A program made the translations under genes and the position numbers. Shown here in pieces: positions 6,025-8,631 of a stretch of 8,631 bases of DNA (position 1 is the stretch's first letter; every line of letters begins with the position of its first letter). This stretch comes from an uncultured Atopobiaceae bacterium (lineage in GTDB: Bacteria > Actinomycetota > Coriobacteriia > Coriobacteriales > Atopobiaceae). Where the stretch lies: positions 1-8,631 of the forward strand of contig CAAGLU010000162.1 in NCBI GenBank assembly GCA_900770865.1, given 5' to 3'. The notes under the pieces were generated by a model that made no database searches, had not been told where the DNA came from, and worked only from the letters and a program-made list of their open reading frames with translations.

Positions 6025-6051
6025 CTAGCGTAGAACCTTGGATCAGAGACC

Positions 6052-7506
6052 CTACTGGACCTGCGCCACCATGGCCATGTTGGTGCTGGTGGTGTAGTCA
6101 CCCTGGCGCGGGGAGGTCTGCGGATCGCCGGCGGTGATGACCACAATGTCGCCGGGCTTCACGACCTCGTTCTCCTTGGCAACGGTGAGGGCGTTGTAGA
6201 GCGTGTTGGAAAGCGAGCCCTGCTCCGTGGTCTTGAACGCGTAGACGCCCCAGTAGAAGCAGGTGCGGCGAATGGCCTCCTCGCTCGGGCTCATGGCGTA
6301 GAGAGGGATGCGCGGACGGAAGTTGGAGACGATGCGCGCGGTGCGGCCGGAGTGCGTGGGGCACAGGATGCACTTGGCGTCAACACGGTCAGCCATCTCG
6401 ACGGCGGCAAAGCCGGTGGCGCCGTTCACGTTGCGCACGCCGCCGCGGTCGTGGTAGACCTTGCGCTCCTCTAGGTAGCGCTCGGTCTCCTTGGCGACAG
6501 CCGCCATGGTCTTGACGGCCTCAACGGGGTACTTGCCGGCAGCGGTCTCACCGGAGAGCATGACGCAGTCGGTGCCGTCGTAGATTGCGTTGGCGACGTC
6601 GGCGACCTCGGCGCGTGTGGGGCGCGGGTTGCGGATCATCGAGTCGAGCATCTGCGTAGCGGTGATGACCGGCTTGTACGCGTTGTTGCACTTGCGGATG
6701 ATGGTCTTCTGGATGTGGGGCACCTCAGCCGCGGGCACCTCGACGCCCAGGTCACCACGGGCGACCATGATGCCGTCGGAGGCCTCGAGAATCTCGTCGA
6801 AGTTCTTGACGCCAAGCGAGCTCTCGATCTTGGGGAAGATCTGGACGTGCGGAGCGCCCATCTCAACGCAGATGTCGCGGATCTGCTTGACCGCAGCGCC
6901 GTCGCGGATGAAGGACGCAGCGATGGCGTCGATGCCCAGCTCGCAGCCAAACATGATGTCCGCGCGGTCCTGGTCGGTGACGGAGGGAAGGCCAATGTTC
7001 ACGTTGGGAACGTTGACGCCCTTCTTCTCGCCGATCTCGCCGCCGTTGGTGACCACGCAGTGGATGTCGGAACCCTCCACGTGATCGACCTCGAGGCCAA
7101 CAAGGCCGTCATCGATGAGGATGATGGAGCCCTTCTCGACCTCGTTGGGGAGGTTGAGGTAGTCGAGGGATATGTGGCCGGCGTTGCCGTGGAAGTCCTC
7201 GCTGGTGGGCTGGGCGGTAACCACGATGGCGTCGCCAGTGTTGACGGTGACCTTCTTGCCATCCTCGAGAAGACCGGTGCGAACCTCGGGGCCCTTGGTG
7301 TCGAGCATGATGGCCACGGGGATGCTGAGCTCGGCCGAGATGCGGCGGACGCGCTCGATCATCTGACGGTGGTAGTCATGGCTGCCGTGAGAGAAGTTGA
7401 AGCGAGCGACGTTCATGCCGTTCTCGATGAGGGAGCGAAGAACGTCATCGCTTTCGGTGGCGGGGCCCATGGTGCACACGATCTTGGTCTTCTTGCTAAA
7501 TGCCAT
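6052..7506 (-). CDS. pyk: Pyruvate kinase
   Basis: A 484-residue enzyme of glycolysis that transfers phosphate from phosphoenolpyruvate to ADP, giving pyruvate and ATP in the cytoplasm. The start is MAFSKKTKIVCTMGPAT; AAAAGGAG (7518-7511) sits 4 bp upstream. Visible features: ARFNFSHG (R35, N37) and LDTKGPEVRTG (K71, R76) of the active site; the mobile B domain (about 72-168); FPKIE with catalytic K226 and metal ligand E228; GDLG with D252; TATQML (283-287 region, T284) and NPRPTRAEVADVANAI; and a C-terminal effector domain (about 360-484) with THSGRTAR at 384-391, in the place of the sugar-phosphate-binding loop. E74 in TKGPE corresponds to Glu117 of muscle pyruvate kinase, the residue linked to K+ dependence, so K+ activation is predicted. 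The gene lies 43 bp after ldhA on the same strand and ends at a strong terminator. Confidence 0.98.
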   Translation of the reverse strand: MAFSKKTKIVCTMGPATESDDVLRSLIENGMNVARFNFSHGSHDYHRQMIERVRRISAELSIPVAIMLDTKGPEVRTGLLEDGKKVTVNTGDAIVVTAQPTSEDFHGNAGHISLDYLNLPNEVEKGSIILIDDGLVGLEVDHVEGSDIHCVVTNGGEIGEKKGVNVPNVNIGLPSVTDQDRADIMFGCELGIDAIAASFIRDGAAVKQIRDICVEMGAPHVQIFPKIESSLGVKNFDEILEASDGIMVARGDLGVEVPAAEVPHIQKTIIRKCNNAYKPVITATQMLDSMIRNPRPTRAEVADVANAIYDGTDCVMLSGETAAGKYPVEAVKTMAAVAKETERYLEERKVYHDRGGVRNVNGATGFAAVEMADRVDAKCILCPTHSGRTARIVSNFRPRIPLYAMSPSEEAIRRTCFYWGVYAFKTTEQGSLSNTLYNALTVAKENEVVKPGDIVVITAGDPQTSPRQGDYTTSTNMAMVAQVQ

Positions 7507-7549
7507 ATTTCTCCTTTTGCCTGTCCTCTTTGGTGCGATGTCTCTATGG

Positions 7550-8578
7550 TTAGCAGACAACGCTCCTGGGCACGAAGTCCGTGCCATGAGCGAATGCCTG
7601 CGCGTTGTCGAGCGTCACGCGGGCGATCTCGCCAAGGGCCTCCTTGGTGAAGAACGCCTGGTGAGAAGTCATGACCACGTTGGGGAAGGAGCAGAAGCGC
7701 GCGGTGATGGAGCTGCCGAGAATCTCGTCCTCGCGGTCCTGGTAGACGTTGGCGTTCTCCTCCTCGTAGACGTCGAGGCCTGCGGCGCCAATCTTGCCGG
7801 CGCGGATGCCGCGGATGAGCGCGTTGGAGTCGACCAGGGCACCACGGGCGGTGTTCACAAAGATGACGCCATCCTTCATCTTGGAGATGGAGTCGTCGTT
7901 GATCATGTGGTAGCTCTCCTCGTTGAGGAAGGCGTGCAGCGAGATGAGGTCGGCGCGGCTGTAGAGCGAGTCGTAGTCGACCTTGCCGTCCTTGATGTCG
8001 ACGTACTCGTCAACCACATGCTCCTCGTCGATGAGCTTCTGGTTGGGGTAGAGGTCGGCGCCGATGACGTACATGCCAAAGCCCTTGCAGATGCGGCAGA
8101 GGGCGGCGCCAATGCGGCCGGTGCCAATGATGCCGGCGGTCTTGCCGTGCAGCGTTACGCCGACAAGGCCGGTGAGGTCGAAGTTGTTCTCGCGGACGCG
8201 GATGTAGCCCTTGTGGATGCGGCGGTTGGCGCAGAGGGCGAGGCCCATGGCGTGCTCGGCGATGGCCTCAGGCGAGTAGGCGGGGACGCGGGTGACCTTC
8301 ATGCCGAGGTCCTTGGCGACCTCGACGTTCACGGCGTCAAAGCCGGCGCAGCGCATGAGAACGAGCTTCACGCCAAAGCCGGAGAGGATCTCGAGGGTCA
8401 TGGCGCCGCAGTCCGCGTTCACGAAGGCGCAGACCGCGTCGTACCCACGAGCGAGGGGCGCCGTCATGGGGGTGAGGTTGGTCTCGGTGAAGTCGATCTT
8501 GACGTCCGGGTAGTCCTTGAGCTCCTTGGTGAAAGAATCCTTGTCATAGCTGGCAGTACCATAGAACAGAATCTTCAT
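7550..8578 (-). CDS. ldhA: D-lactate dehydrogenase (fermentative, E. coli LdhA type)
   Basis: A 342-residue NAD-dependent D-2-hydroxyacid dehydrogenase that reduces pyruvate to D-lactate in the cytoplasm and regenerates NAD+. It aligns by eye along most of its length with E. coli LdhA (RCAGF, VPAYSPEAIAEHA, GKTAGIIGTGRIG, KGFGM, NTARGALVDS, TSHQAF). The nucleotide-binding motif is G152-x-G154-x2-G157, with D175 as the acidic residue expected to bind NAD ribose. The catalytic triad is R245, E274 and H306, with the same spacing as R235, E264 and H296 in E. coli. Start ATG at 8578 is preceded by AGGAAAGGG (about 8593-8585). The closeness to E. coli LdhA argues for lactate rather than another 2-hydroxyacid, but vancomycin-resistance-type or hydroxyisocaproate dehydrogenases belong to the same superfamily. 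Co-transcription with pyk is likely. Confidence 0.93.
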   Translation of the reverse strand: MKILFYGTASYDKDSFTKELKDYPDVKIDFTETNLTPMTAPLARGYDAVCAFVNADCGAMTLEILSGFGVKLVLMRCAGFDAVNVEVAKDLGMKVTRVPAYSPEAIAEHAMGLALCANRRIHKGYIRVRENNFDLTGLVGVTLHGKTAGIIGTGRIGAALCRICKGFGMYVIGADLYPNQKLIDEEHVVDEYVDIKDGKVDYDSLYSRADLISLHAFLNEESYHMINDDSISKMKDGVIFVNTARGALVDSNALIRGIRAGKIGAAGLDVYEEENANVYQDREDEILGSSITARFCSFPNVVMTSHQAFFTKEALGEIARVTLDNAQAFAHGTDFVPRSVVC

Positions 8579-8612
8579 CGTTGCCCTTTCCTCGAGACCC
8601 TGTGGAATCAAT

Positions 8613-8631
8613 CTCGCACGCGTTCACGTGC
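8613..8631 (-). promoter_or_regulatory. Possible Rex-like operator upstream of ldhA, cut by window edge
   Basis: On the + strand, GCGTTCAC (8620-8627) equals the right half of the Streptomyces Rex operator consensus TGTGAACGCGTTCACA. Over the full 16 bases 8613-8628 the match is 11 of 16, with a poor left half. A 5-bp inverted repeat GCACG (8616-8620) / CGTGC (8627-8631) overlaps it. It lies about 35-50 bp upstream of the ldhA start codon. Rex represses fermentative dehydrogenase genes until NADH rises, so the setting is apt, but the match is incomplete. Confidence 0.3.

Noticed and set aside
4542..6146. A 534-codon open frame antisense to the GH13 gene
   Set aside because: It has biased, repetitive composition and no motif, and it also runs across the pyk terminator and the start of the pyk 3' end.
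7507..7587. Longer pyk start at 7587
   Set aside because: It would overlap the ldhA end and add residues not seen in pyruvate kinases; ATG 7506 has a strong ribosome-binding site.
6715..7650. A 311-codon open frame antisense to pyk and the end of ldhA
   Set aside because: This is a codon-bias shadow of pyruvate kinase without any recognisable domain.

Overview
The window looks like chromosomal DNA of a high-GC, fermentative Gram-positive bacterium. The GC-rich codon use, the short PLC-like gene directly behind pheST, and an E. coli-type D-lactate dehydrogenase next to pyruvate kinase suggest the actinobacterial class Coriobacteriia (Olsenella/Atopobium-like). That placement is an inference from memory and was not tested by a search.

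Layout. Bases 1-3783 (+ strand) carry the 3' end of pheS, complete pheT, and a GTG-started 224-residue protein whose His/Asp layout resembles the zinc-dependent phospholipase C family. The spacings (103 and 33 bp) and the lack of any terminator suggest one transcript. Bases 3784-4625 hold no convincing gene. They do hold unusually dense structure: a run of hairpins (3890-4050), a near-perfect palindrome (3988-4018), three copies of a 9-mer (4049-4126), a 17-bp tandem repeat (4213-4297) and a 16-bp-arm inverted repeat enclosing two smaller hairpins (4341-4441). Base composition drops clearly in the second half. Bases 4626-5957 (+) encode a cytoplasmic GH13 alpha-amylase-family enzyme with an intact catalytic triad. 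On the - strand, ldhA (8578-7550) and pyk (7506-6052) lie 43 bp apart and end at a strong intrinsic terminator (5989-6024), convergent with the amylase gene.

How the genes fit together. PheS and PheT form phenylalanyl-tRNA synthetase. The GH13 enzyme probably breaks down imported malto-oligosaccharides to feed glycolysis. Pyruvate kinase makes the last glycolytic ATP and pyruvate, and D-lactate dehydrogenase reduces pyruvate to D-lactate and regenerates NAD+. A Rex-like half-operator at the right edge, just upstream of ldhA, would fit NADH-responsive control, but the window cuts it off.

The protein-coding content is ordinary. The part most worth a second look is the 842-bp intergenic region, which may be a mobile-element remnant, a repeat insertion site, or a structured RNA. 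Nothing in the sequence proves a new system.
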